From JACVRW01 sp963765135 (GTDB lineage Bacteria; Actinomycetota; Thermoleophilia; Solirubrobacterales; Thermoleophilaceae): 64,000 nucleotides of DNA. Within the stretch, counting starts at the first letter, position 1, and each line of letters opens with the position of its first letter. The notes under the pieces were generated by a model. The model saw nothing but the letters and a program-made list of their open reading frames with translations. It searched no databases and had not been told where the DNA came from. The DNA lies in contig CAVXUX010000008.1 of NCBI GenBank assembly GCA_963765135.1, forward strand, positions 124,001 to 188,000, written 5' to 3'. The position numbers and the translations under genes were made by a program. Positions 57,750-64,000 of the stretch are shown here, piece by piece.

Positions 57750-58259
57750 ATGGCCCAGGCACAGCAGAGCGCGGTAGATCGGATCCCCTACGGGCTGCTG
57801 CTCGCGCGCTTGGGCCAGGAGTCGACGGCCCGTTTTCGCCGCTCGCTGCGCCCGCTCAACCTCGGCGCGCAGCAGTTCATCGTGCTCAAGCAGCTGCAGG
57901 TGTTCGGCTCCTGCTCCCAGGGGGAGCTGGCCGACGCGCTCGGGATCGACTACAGCAACCTCGCGAGCGTCACCGGTCAGCTCTACGAGCGCGGCCTGAT
58001 CGAGCGCCACCGCGACCCCGCCGACCGGCGCCGCTACGTGGTCCAGCTGACCGCCGAGGGCAAGCAGCTGCTCGGCGACGCCGACGGGGCGATCGAGTCA
58101 GGTGAGGAGGGCATGCTGAACACCCTCGAGGAGGCCGAGCGTGAGCAGCTCTGGGACCTGCTGCGCCGGATGGCCGACGCGCTCGAGCTCTGCCCAACCA
58201 CCCAAGCCGAGGCAGTCGAGGTCTGCCTCGGCGAGGACGACGGCGAGCCGGCCGGCTAG
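57750..58259 (+). CDS. MarR-family transcriptional regulator
   Basis: A 169-residue winged-helix regulator. Core segments are LGAQQFIVLKQLQVFGSCSQ, ELADALGIDYSNLASVTGQL (recognition helix) and ERGLIERHRDPADRRRYVV (wing), with a long acidic C-terminal helix. It most likely represses the divergent yceI-FMN reductase operon through the palindrome at 57701-57713. Its stop shares CTAG (58256-58259) with the convergent cupin gene. Confidence 0.87.
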   Translation: MAQAQQSAVDRIPYGLLLARLGQESTARFRRSLRPLNLGAQQFIVLKQLQVFGSCSQGELADALGIDYSNLASVTGQLYERGLIERHRDPADRRRYVVQLTAEGKQLLGDADGAIESGEEGMLNTLEEAEREQLWDLLRRMADALELCPTTQAEAVEVCLGEDDGEPAG

Positions 58260-58723
58260 CCCTCGCGATCCCAGTAGTCGACCGCCCCCTCGCGCCGGAA
58301 GAACTCCCTCAGCCCGCCGCCACGCGGCAGGCGCTCCCCGACGCCGATCTTGTTCGAGTCCGGGTAGACGACGACGTCCGGGCGCCCGTGGCTCGAGATC
58401 GCGACAAAGGTCACGTCCTCGTCCGTGTCGTTGCGCAGCTGGTGCGCGCCCTCCTCGCCGAGCGGGAAGCGCACCGCCTCGCCCTCCACCAGCGCGCGGG
58501 TCCCGTCCGGCGTGCGCAGCGTCGGGCGCCCGCGCAGCACCAGGATCAGCTCCTCGTCGGCGTAGTGGAAGTGGTACGGGTAGGCGGCCTCGCCGGGCGG
58601 CAGCTCCCAGAGGCTGCAGCCGATCAGCTCGGTCCCGAGGTCGTATCCGATGCGGGCGCGACGGCACTTGAAGCCGGCGGGCCGCTCGTCCGGCTCGAAG
58701 TCGGGCTCGTAGATGTTGGGCAT
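58256..58723 (-). CDS. Cupin-domain protein
   Basis: A 155-residue single cupin: GEAAYPYHFHYADEELILVL carries the metal-binding HxH and Glu, and LGEEGAHQLRNDTDEDVTFV the second motif with His. Metal binding is likely; the substrate is unknown, possibly a sugar or small acid. It is downstream of the zinc ADH on the same strand (15-bp gap). Confidence 0.82.
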   Translation of the reverse strand: MPNIYEPDFEPDERPAGFKCRRARIGYDLGTELIGCSLWELPPGEAAYPYHFHYADEELILVLRGRPTLRTPDGTRALVEGEAVRFPLGEEGAHQLRNDTDEDVTFVAISSHGRPDVVVYPDSNKIGVGERLPRGGGLREFFRREGAVDYWDREG

Positions 58724-58737
58724 CGCCGAGTTCTAGC

Positions 58738-59919
58738 TCATGGCGACAGCACGACCTTGAAGAAGCCGTCCTCCTTGGTCTGGAACTTGGCGTAGGCCTC
58801 GGGCGCCTGGTCGAGCGGCACGCGGTGCGACGCGAACCCCTCGACGCCTAGCGGGTCCCCGTCCATCAGCAGCGGCATGATGTCGTCGACCCAGCGCTTC
58901 ACATTGGCCTGGCCCATGCGCAGCTGGATCTGCTTGTCGAAGATCGTCAGCATCGGCAGCGGGTCGGCCATGCCGCCATAGACGCCGATCAGCGAGATCG
59001 TGCCGCCGCGCCGGACGATGTCGATCGCCAGGTAGAACGCGTGCATGCGGTCCATCCCAGCCTTCTGCATCAGCGTCTCCGCGACCGCGCCGGGCAGCAG
59101 GCCGGTCACCTGCTGCGCGAGCTTGGCGGCGGGCGAGCCGTGTGCCTCCATGCCGACCGCGTCGATCACCGAGTCGGTGCCGCGCCCGTCCGTCATGCCG
59201 CGGATCGTCTCGGCGAGGTCGTCCTCGTGCTCGCGTAGGTCGAGCGTCTCGACGCCGCGCACACGAGCGCGCTCTAGCCGATCCGGCACGAGATCAACCC
59301 CGATCACGCGGTGGCCGTGGTGCAGCGCGATGCGGGCGCTCATCTCGCCGATCGGGCCGAGCCCGAGCACGGTGACGCTGCCGCCGTCCGGGATCGCGGC
59401 GTACTCGACCGCCTGCCACGCGGTCGGCAGCACATCGGACAGGAACAGGAAGCGCTCGTCGGCAGGGCCGTCGGGCACCTTGATCGTCGTGTTGTCGGCG
59501 TGCGGCACGCGCAACAGCTCCGCCTGGCCGCCGGGCACCTCGCCGTAGAGCTTCGTGTAGCCGAACAGGGCCGCGCCCATCCCGTGCTCGCGCACCTGGG
59601 TGGTCTCGCACTGCGTGTACAGCTGCTGGTCGCACATGTAGCAGTGCCCGCACGAGATCTGGAACGGGATCACGACGCGATCGCCGGCGCTGACGCTCGA
59701 CACCTCTGAGCCGACCTCCTCGACCACGCCCATCGGCTCGTGGCCGAGCACGTCGCCCGGGTTCATGAACGGCGCGAGCACCTCGTACAGGTGCAGGTCC
59801 GAGCCGCAGATCCCGCTCGAGGTGATCCGGACGATGGCGTCGCTCGGCTGCGAGATGGCGGGATCGGGAACCGTGTCGACGCGGACGTCGCGGCGTCCAT
59901 GCCAGGTGACTGCCTTCAT
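58738..59919 (-). CDS. Zinc-dependent alcohol dehydrogenase (formaldehyde dehydrogenase-like)
   Basis: A 393-residue medium-chain dehydrogenase. Catalytic zinc ligands are Cys38 (SSGICGSDLH) and His60-Glu61 (GDVLGHEPMG); the structural zinc site has Cys90, Cys93, Cys96 and Cys104 (SCGHCYMCDQQLYTQC). NAD site is TVLGLGPIGEMSARIALHHG. Layout follows glutathione-independent formaldehyde dehydrogenase-like enzymes, but the substrate is not certain. A GAGGAG ribosome site precedes the ATG. A Fur gene lies upstream on the same strand. Confidence 0.9.
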   Translation of the reverse strand: MKAVTWHGRRDVRVDTVPDPAISQPSDAIVRITSSGICGSDLHLYEVLAPFMNPGDVLGHEPMGVVEEVGSEVSSVSAGDRVVIPFQISCGHCYMCDQQLYTQCETTQVREHGMGAALFGYTKLYGEVPGGQAELLRVPHADNTTIKVPDGPADERFLFLSDVLPTAWQAVEYAAIPDGGSVTVLGLGPIGEMSARIALHHGHRVIGVDLVPDRLERARVRGVETLDLREHEDDLAETIRGMTDGRGTDSVIDAVGMEAHGSPAAKLAQQVTGLLPGAVAETLMQKAGMDRMHAFYLAIDIVRRGGTISLIGVYGGMADPLPMLTIFDKQIQLRMGQANVKRWVDDIMPLLMDGDPLGVEGFASHRVPLDQAPEAYAKFQTKEDGFFKVVLSP

Positions 59920-59947
59920 GCTGCTCCTCGGGTCGGTTGCCGCCCGG

Positions 59948-60358
59948 CTACCCGGAGCAGTCCGCGCAAAGCCCGAGCACGGTCACGCTCGCGCTCGCCG
60001 GGACGAAGCCGCGCTCGCGCGAGGCGCCGACCGCGCGCGACACGGGCACGCGCACGTGGAGGTCCTCGATCGCGCCGCAGCGCTCGCAGACCATGTGGTG
60101 GTGATCGTCCGTGCGCGCCTCGAAGCGCGTGGACGGGCCGGGCGCGTTCACGCGCCGCGCCACCCCCAGCTCGGTCAGCAGGCCGAGGGTGCTGTAGACC
60201 GTCTGCTGGGTCACGCCGGGCAAGACCGGCTCGACCAGCTCGTGCACCTGCTCGGCCGTCAGGTGGCCGCCGTGGTCGCGCAGGGCCCGGTCGATCAGCA
60301 GGCGCTGGGACGTCACGCGCATCCCGCGCTCGCGCAGCAGCTCGGTCAGTTCGGGCAC
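59948..60358 (-). CDS. Fur-family metalloregulator (Fur/Zur/PerR type)
   Basis: A 136-residue repressor. The winged helix contains MRVTSQRLLIDRALRDHGG and VTQQTVYSTLGLLTELGVA; the C-terminal dimer domain has the HHHMVCERCG (86-95) metal site and structural zinc cysteines Cys91, Cys94, Cys131 and Cys134 (CADC). Whether it senses iron, zinc or peroxide cannot be told. GTG 60358 follows TAGCCT by 7 nt, and that hexamer overlaps a perfect AGGCTAGCCT palindrome, so autorepression is likely. It may also control the divergent membrane-protein gene. Confidence 0.88.
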   Translation of the reverse strand: MPELTELLRERGMRVTSQRLLIDRALRDHGGHLTAEQVHELVEPVLPGVTQQTVYSTLGLLTELGVARRVNAPGPSTRFEARTDDHHHMVCERCGAIEDLHVRVPVSRAVGASRERGFVPASASVTVLGLCADCSG

Positions 60359-60365
60359 CCGAATG

Positions 60366-60375
60366 AGGCTAGCCT
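60366..60375. promoter_or_regulatory. Palindrome AGGCTAGCCT over the fur -10 (candidate metalloregulator site)
   Basis: A perfect 10-bp palindrome flanked by TG...AATTA includes the minus-strand TAGCCT -10 (60366-60371) used by the fur gene. It resembles the core of actinobacterial iron-box operators, so the site could bind this Fur or a DtxR/IdeR-type protein. Confidence 0.45.
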
Positions 60376-60409
60376 AATTAGGGTCGCCTGTCTACGACTT
60401 AGGGCTCCC

Positions 60410-60441
60410 TATTTTGATTGATTCCAAATAGCTGGTAGCCT
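60410..60441 (+). promoter_or_regulatory. AT-rich dyad and promoter upstream of the membrane-protein gene
   Basis: TATTT (60410-60414) and AAATA (60426-60430) are inverted around TTGATT (60414-60419), and TAGCCT (60436-60441) follows after 16 bp and 7 nt before ATG 60449. A metal-dependent repressor could sit on this promoter. Confidence 0.4.
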
Positions 60442-60448
60442 GCTCGCC

Positions 60449-60967
60449 ATGCGAGCGGCGCGCATCTGGACCGGCTTCTGGGCCTGGTACGAGCGCAACT
60501 ACGTGCTCAACATCGCCTTTGCGTCGGCGCTGTTCCTGCTCCAGCTCGCCCACCTCACCTGGCTCGGCGCCGACCCGATCGCCACCCGGCTGACCGACCA
60601 CAGCCTGTTCAGCCTCCACGGCCTGCTCCAGTACCTGATCTGGTTCGTGGACTACTCGGAGATCCCGGCCCTGGTGGCCGTGTCGCTCGTCTACGTCAAC
60701 GAGCTGCGCCAAGGCTTCTCGTGGAAGGCGCTGCTGTTCCTGCTCTTCCTCAACTCGCAGTGGCTGCACATCTTCTGGATCACCGACGAGTACGTGGCCG
60801 GCGAGCTGGGCGGCGACTCGGCGAGCACCCTGCCGGCGTGGCTCGCGTGGGTCGCGATCCTGATCGACTACCTCGAGCTGCCCGTGATCTTCGACACGCT
60901 CAAGCGCCTCGCGACCGCCGTGCGCCAGCGGCGCCTGCCGAGCGCACCGATCAGCGAGCGGCTGTAG
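60449..60967 (+). CDS. Four-helix membrane protein, unknown
   Basis: A 172-residue integral membrane protein with hydrophobic segments near 18-40, 55-80, 92-112 and 127-150, separated by short loops. Conserved-looking charged and aromatic residues (WFVDYSEIPALVAV, WLHIFWITDEYV) suggest a transport or sensor role, but no family is recognised. It is divergent from fur, and the shared region holds two dyads, so metal-dependent expression is possible. Confidence 0.65.
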   Translation: MRAARIWTGFWAWYERNYVLNIAFASALFLLQLAHLTWLGADPIATRLTDHSLFSLHGLLQYLIWFVDYSEIPALVAVSLVYVNELRQGFSWKALLFLLFLNSQWLHIFWITDEYVAGELGGDSASTLPAWLAWVAILIDYLELPVIFDTLKRLATAVRQRRLPSAPISERL

Positions 60968-60985
60968 CCCGCAGCCGGTCCTTCG

Positions 60986-61549
60986 TCATCGCGCCGGGAA
61001 GCGGGCGGCCCAGTCCTCGAGGTCGATGCGCGCGCCGTTGCAGATGTAGCCGATCAGGTGGTACCAGCCCGCGGTGGCGATCAGCTCGAGGATCTGGGCC
61101 TCGTCGAAGCGGGCGGCGAGGCTCTCCCAGAGCTCGTCGGAGAGCGTGCCCGTCTCGTGCAGCTCATCGCTGAGCCGGAAGACCGCGGACTGATCGGCGT
61201 CCCAGCACGGGTCGTCCGCGGAGCCGTGCACGGTCGAGTGGAGCTGCTCGTCGGTGAAGCCCAGCGGCTTCCCGAAGAAGGTCACGTGCACGCCCCACTC
61301 GTACTCGGCGCCGACGAGCGCGCAGGTGCGGTGGATCACGACCTCTCGCAACGGCGGCGGGACGAGCGCCTTGCCGCCCAGGATGCCCGCGCCCACCACG
61401 CGCATGCGGCTGGCGAGCTGCTCGTGTACCTGGAGCGTGCGGAACAGGCGCAGCGGCTCGATCCCCGCGTCGGGCGGCATCCACTTGGCGAGGGCAGCCT
61501 CGACCTCGGGGTCGTAGGGCGGCTCGAGGGGTGCGATCCGTGGGGTCAT
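60986..61549 (-). CDS. Carboxymuconolactone decarboxylase-family protein
   Basis: A 187-residue AhpD/CMD-like protein: LRLFRTLQVHEQLASRMRVV, REVVIHRTCALVGAEYEWGVH and EAQILELIATAGWYHLIGY. Only one Cys lies in the usual C-x-x-C region (HRTCALVGAEYEW), so disulphide reductase activity is unlikely; a decarboxylase-fold or peroxidase-related role remains open. GGAG precedes the ATG. It is divergent from the HxlR gene, with start codons 51 bp apart. Confidence 0.83.
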   Translation of the reverse strand: MTPRIAPLEPPYDPEVEAALAKWMPPDAGIEPLRLFRTLQVHEQLASRMRVVGAGILGGKALVPPPLREVVIHRTCALVGAEYEWGVHVTFFGKPLGFTDEQLHSTVHGSADDPCWDADQSAVFRLSDELHETGTLSDELWESLAARFDEAQILELIATAGWYHLIGYICNGARIDLEDWAARFPAR

Positions 61550-61600
61550 CGGTCTAAGCTCCTTCGCCGTGCTTCGATTTTCGCAGCGGGGAGCTTACCG

Positions 61601-61987
61601 ATGAGCCGCCGGGTGCCGCTCCCCGGCGAGCCCGTGCGCGGCTCCACGACCGGACGGCCGATCATGGCCCTGCTCGACCTGCTCGGCCGGCGCTGGGCGC
61701 TGCGCGTGATCTGGGAGCTGCGCGAGGGACCGCTGCAGTTCCGCGCGCTCCAAGAGCGCTGCGCCGGCATGTCGTCGAGCGTGCTCAACCAGCGCCTGCA
61801 CGAGCTGCGCACGGCTGGGATCGTCGAGCTCGGCGAAGGTGGCTACCGGCTCACCGACGAGGGCCGCGGGCTGCGCGACGCGTTCGCGCCGGTCGATGCC
61901 TGGGCGAAGCGCTGGGCTGGAGCTAGGCCGGCGCGAAGAACTCCGCAAGCAGCTCGCCGACCTCGTCGGGCGCCTCCTCCTGGATGA
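61601..61987 (+). CDS. HxlR-family transcriptional regulator
   Basis: A 128-residue winged-helix regulator: IMALLDLLGRRWALRVIWEL, LREGPLQFRALQERCAGMSS, VLNQRLHELRTAGIVELGEG. HxlR proteins often sense aldehydes or redox stress and control the divergent gene, here the CMD-family protein. The natural end is near KRWAGA; the last 22 residues are basic low complexity and overlap the convergent hydrolase by 65 bp. A TAG at 61924-61926 in another frame would end it exactly at a shared CTAG, so a single-base error is possible. Confidence 0.8.
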   Translation: MSRRVPLPGEPVRGSTTGRPIMALLDLLGRRWALRVIWELREGPLQFRALQERCAGMSSSVLNQRLHELRTAGIVELGEGGYRLTDEGRGLRDAFAPVDAWAKRWAGARPARRTPQAARRPRRAPPPG

Positions 61988-62753
61988 AGTGCCCGCGGCC
62001 GGGCAGCGACGTGACGACGGCCTGCGGGAGGTCGCCGGCCACGCGCGCCATCGTCGCGGCCACGTCCGTCAGCGCGCGGTCGTCCTCGCCGTAGACGATC
62101 CGCACGGGGATCTTCAGCTCGGGGAGTTTCTGCTCGATCTCGGTGAAGCCCTCGAAGTCGAGGCCCACGCCCGCGTCCGCCAGCGCCCGCTGGTCGTCGG
62201 CCGAGTCGAACGGCGCCGTGAACGACGCGATCAGCTCGTCGAGCCCCTCGAAGCCGTCGGGCATCACGTCGCGGGCCAGCTCGGCGAGCCCCTCGGGGCT
62301 GGTGGCCTGCTCGCGCTTCCCGGGCGTGGTCAGGGTCGTGACGAACTCGATCACGGCCGGAGAGAACTGCGGGTAGACGAGCGTGTTCAGCAGAGCCAGG
62401 CGGGTGACGCGCTCGGGGTTGCGGACCGTCCAGTGCAGGCCGATCGGACCGCCGAGGTCGTGCACGGCGAGCCCGAGCTGGTCGACGCCGAGCGCCGCCA
62501 GCAGGCCGTCGATGGCGCGCTCGAAGAAGTCGAAGTCGTAGCGGACGCCGACCGGCTTGTCGGAGACGCCGAAGCCGGGCAGGTCGGGCGCGATCACGCG
62601 GTTGGTGCGGGCGATCGCCGGCATCACGTCGCGCCACAGGTACGAGGACGTCGGCCAGCCGTGCAGCAGCAGCACGGGCGGCCCGTCGCCGAGCTCCCGG
62701 TAGCCGATCTTCAGGCCATCCACCTGCACCGTGTCCAGAGCCGCTGTCTCCAC
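61923..62753 (-). CDS. Alpha/beta hydrolase, haloalkane dehalogenase/epoxide hydrolase-like
   Basis: A 276-residue hydrolase. The oxyanion region is LLLHGWPTSSYLWRDVMPA; the nucleophile elbow reads AVHDLGGPIGLHW with Asp instead of Ser, as in haloalkane dehalogenases and epoxide hydrolases; the catalytic His is in PGRGHFIQEE. It should open an epoxide, haloalkane or similar bond. GTG 62753 is preceded by GGAGG. It is divergent from a TetR gene, with two tandem dyads between them. Confidence 0.85.
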   Translation of the reverse strand: METAALDTVQVDGLKIGYRELGDGPPVLLLHGWPTSSYLWRDVMPAIARTNRVIAPDLPGFGVSDKPVGVRYDFDFFERAIDGLLAALGVDQLGLAVHDLGGPIGLHWTVRNPERVTRLALLNTLVYPQFSPAVIEFVTTLTTPGKREQATSPEGLAELARDVMPDGFEGLDELIASFTAPFDSADDQRALADAGVGLDFEGFTEIEQKLPELKIPVRIVYGEDDRALTDVAATMARVAGDLPQAVVTSLPGRGHFIQEEAPDEVGELLAEFFAPA

Positions 62754-62770
62754 CGTGACCTCCGTAAGTT

Positions 62771-62785
62771 GACCGACCGACGGTC
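62771..62785. promoter_or_regulatory. TetR operator candidate 1, GACCG-N5-CGGTC
   Basis: A perfect inverted repeat with 5-bp arms. A second, longer copy follows at 62797-62813, 26 bp centre to centre (about two and a half helical turns). Confidence 0.55.
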
Positions 62786-62796
62786 TAGAAGATATC

Positions 62797-62813
62797 AGAC
62801 CGACCGCCGGTCT
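62797..62813. promoter_or_regulatory. TetR operator candidate 2, AGACCG-N5-CGGTCT
   Basis: A perfect inverted repeat with 6-bp arms that touches the TACAAT -10 (62813-62818) of the TetR gene. The spacer ACCGC nearly repeats that of the first copy (ACCGA), so both are likely bound by the same protein. Confidence 0.6.
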
Positions 62814-62818
62814 ACAAT
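62813..62818 (+). promoter_or_regulatory. -10 hexamer TACAAT, leaderless-type
   Basis: TACAAT, one change from consensus, ends 7 nt before ATG 62826 and overlaps the last base of operator 2. Confidence 0.55.
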
Positions 62819-62825
62819 CATCGGG

Positions 62826-63419
62826 ATGAGCGACCTGCGCGTCGAACGCGGCAAGGCCACCCGCGAGCGGCTGCTCGCCACCGCCCGCGACCTGTTCGGG
62901 CGCGACGGCTACGAGGCCACCTCGGTCGAGGCGGTCCTCAAGGCGGCCGGGGTCGCGAAGGGCTCGCTCTATCACCACTTCGAGAACAAGCCCGCCCTCT
63001 TCGACGCGGTGCTCGACCAGGTGGTCTCGGACGTGGCCGGCAAGGCCGCCCGGGCGGCGGCTCGTCACGACGATCCGGTGGAGAGCCTGCGGGCCGGCTG
63101 CGCGGAATGGCTGCGCACGTGCCTGGACCCCGCGGTTCAGCAGATCGCACTCGTCGATGCCCCGGCCGTGCTGGGATGGTCGCGCTGGCGCGAGCTCGAC
63201 GAGCAGTACACGCTCGGCGGCGTGCGCCGCAGCCTCCAGGCGCTGGCCGACAGCGGACGGGTGCCGGCTGCCCAGGTCGACGCCCTCGCGAACATGCTCC
63301 TGGCCGCCGTCGGCGAGGCGGCGCTGCTGATCGTCCAGGCCGACGATCCCGAGGCAACCCTTGCCGCCGGCCTGGCCGCCTTCGACACGCTGCTCGACCG
63401 GCTCGCCGGCCCCGCTTGA
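62826..63419 (+). CDS. TetR-family transcriptional regulator
   Basis: A 197-residue repressor. The DNA-binding domain is ATRERLLATARDLFGRDGYE and TSVEAVLKAAGVAKGSLYHH-FENK; the C-terminal ligand domain contains LRAGCAEWLRTCLDPAVQQI and DAPAVLGWSRWRELD, as in the AcrR/TetR_C group. It is divergent from the epoxide-hydrolase-like gene, with two matching dyads in the gap, so it probably represses both genes and responds to the hydrolase substrate. Confidence 0.9.
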   Translation: MSDLRVERGKATRERLLATARDLFGRDGYEATSVEAVLKAAGVAKGSLYHHFENKPALFDAVLDQVVSDVAGKAARAAARHDDPVESLRAGCAEWLRTCLDPAVQQIALVDAPAVLGWSRWRELDEQYTLGGVRRSLQALADSGRVPAAQVDALANMLLAAVGEAALLIVQADDPEATLAAGLAAFDTLLDRLAGPA

Positions 63420-63438
63420 CCACCCTACGCCGGCCTGG

Positions 63439-64000
63439 TTGGATCGACCCCCTGCGCAAGCTCGCCCCGATCCTGGTCGCCGCCGTCCTGCTGGCGGGCT
63501 GCACGATCCCCGCGCCCCCCGGGGCCGCGCCGCTGCGCTACCGCGACCTCGTCTTCAGCGGGGCGACCAAGACGGCCGACGTCCAGTATGGAACCGCGCC
63601 GGACCTACAGGGCAACCCCGTCGCCCTGAAGTTCGACTTCTACCAGCCGACCGGCGACGCGGTGAAGCGACGGCCGGTCGTCATCTGGGTTCACGGCGGT
63701 GGGTTCTCGGCCGGCGACAAGAGCGGCGGCGCCGACTGGGCCACGGCCTTCGCGAGGCGCGGCTACGTGGCCATCTCGCTCGGCTACCGCCTGCTCGCCA
63801 CGGGCCCCTGCGGCGGCAGCGGCCCGGTCCCGGACTACTGCTACACCGCCGCCGAGGCCGCCCAGCACGACGCCCAGGCAGCCGTTCGCTTCGTGCGCAA
63901 GAACGCGACCTTCCTCGGCGTCGACCCCAACCGCATCGCGATGGCCGGCGAGTCCGCCGGCGCGGTGACCTCGCTGCTGGTCGGCTGGCGCCCCGACGAC
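63439..64000 (+). CDS. Lipoprotein esterase/carboxylesterase (alpha/beta hydrolase), partial at window edge
   Basis: An exported esterase cut by the end of the window. A signal region KLAPILVAAVLLAGC ends in a lipobox Cys. The hydrolase has the oxyanion motif VIWVHGGGFSAGDKSGG and nucleophile elbow MAGESAGAVTS (Ser), as in carboxylesterase/BD-FAE-type enzymes. No in-frame ATG, GTG or TTG precedes the signal; TTG 63439 (MDRP...) fits if one C of the run 63448-63452 is extra, and TACGCC lies 7 nt before that TTG. Otherwise a CTG at 63452 must be used. The 3' end lies outside the window. Confidence 0.75.
   Translation, partial: MDRPPAQARPDPGRRRPAGGLHDPRAPRGRAAALPRPRLQRGDQDGRRPVWNRAGPTGQPRRPEVRLLPADRRRGEATAGRHLGSRRWVLGRRQERRRRLGHGLREARLRGHLARLPPARHGPLRRQRPGPGLLLHRRRGRPARRPGSRSLRAQERDLPRRRPQPHRDGRRVRRRGDLAAGRLAPRR

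Noticed and set aside
1..64000. CRISPR arrays, insertion sequences, prophage or integrase genes
   Set aside because: No spaced direct repeats, transposase or recombinase motifs, or tRNA-adjacent integrase were found on either strand.

Overview
The window is a dense, high-GC chromosomal stretch whose coding frames end almost every codon in G or C. It fits an actinobacterium. Three luciferase-like F420-dependent oxidoreductases, a NucS/EndoMS mismatch endonuclease, a DUF6812 protein and pervasive leaderless-type promoters (TANNNT about 7 nt before the start codon) all point that way. The gene mix resembles the Thermoleophilia/Solirubrobacterales, but that placement is inference. There is no rRNA, CRISPR array, insertion sequence or phage gene, and no gene-free stretch over 300 bp.

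Layout. 1-2022: partial YqgE, a membrane protein and a class I amidotransferase. 2009-9970: an amine or amino-acid catabolic block (SDR, aldehyde dehydrogenase, two gamma-glutamyl-GABA-type hydrolases, a glutamine-synthetase-like ligase, an FGGY kinase and an APC permease). 10086-15288: a K+/H+ antiporter, a choline/ethanolamine-kinase-like protein and a dimethylglycine-dehydrogenase-like FAD/GcvT fusion. 15360-18796: a proline-rich membrane protein, a degenerate membrane kinase and a circularly permuted ATP-grasp protein. 18806-26577: a lipoprotein and small regulators (FadR, LysR, TetR) next to enzymes, a tRNA-Ser(GGA) and a metallopeptidase. 26588-35815: a two-gene FAD oxidase, a MarR/MFS pair, secreted beta-helix and TolB-like proteins, and a tRNA-Ser(CGA). 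35964-43521: c-di-GMP signalling, TadA, an epimerase, a subtilase, UspA, a response regulator, an AI-2E-type exporter and CsbD. 43574-49670: PlsC, a flavin-type oxidoreductase, NucS, SoxR with its target promoter, a broken PPK2, and an LLM/P450 operon. 49700-64000: MsrA, two Nudix proteins coupled to a GGDEF/HD-GYP protein, YceH, MFS, GDPD, YceI/MarR, zinc ADH, Fur, HxlR, an epoxide-hydrolase-like enzyme with its TetR, and a lipoprotein esterase cut by the window edge.

Two window-wide patterns stand out. First, about thirty genes carry a -10-like hexamer 6-9 nt before the start codon and lack a ribosome binding site; this also decides many start codons. Second, at least six otherwise well conserved genes (ALDH, FGGY kinase, antiporter, FAD oxidase, YceH, PPK2) are broken by single-base shifts, nearly all of them +1. 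That suggests insertion-type sequence errors more than ordinary gene decay. Convergent genes are packed so tightly that four pairs share one CTAG as both stop codons.
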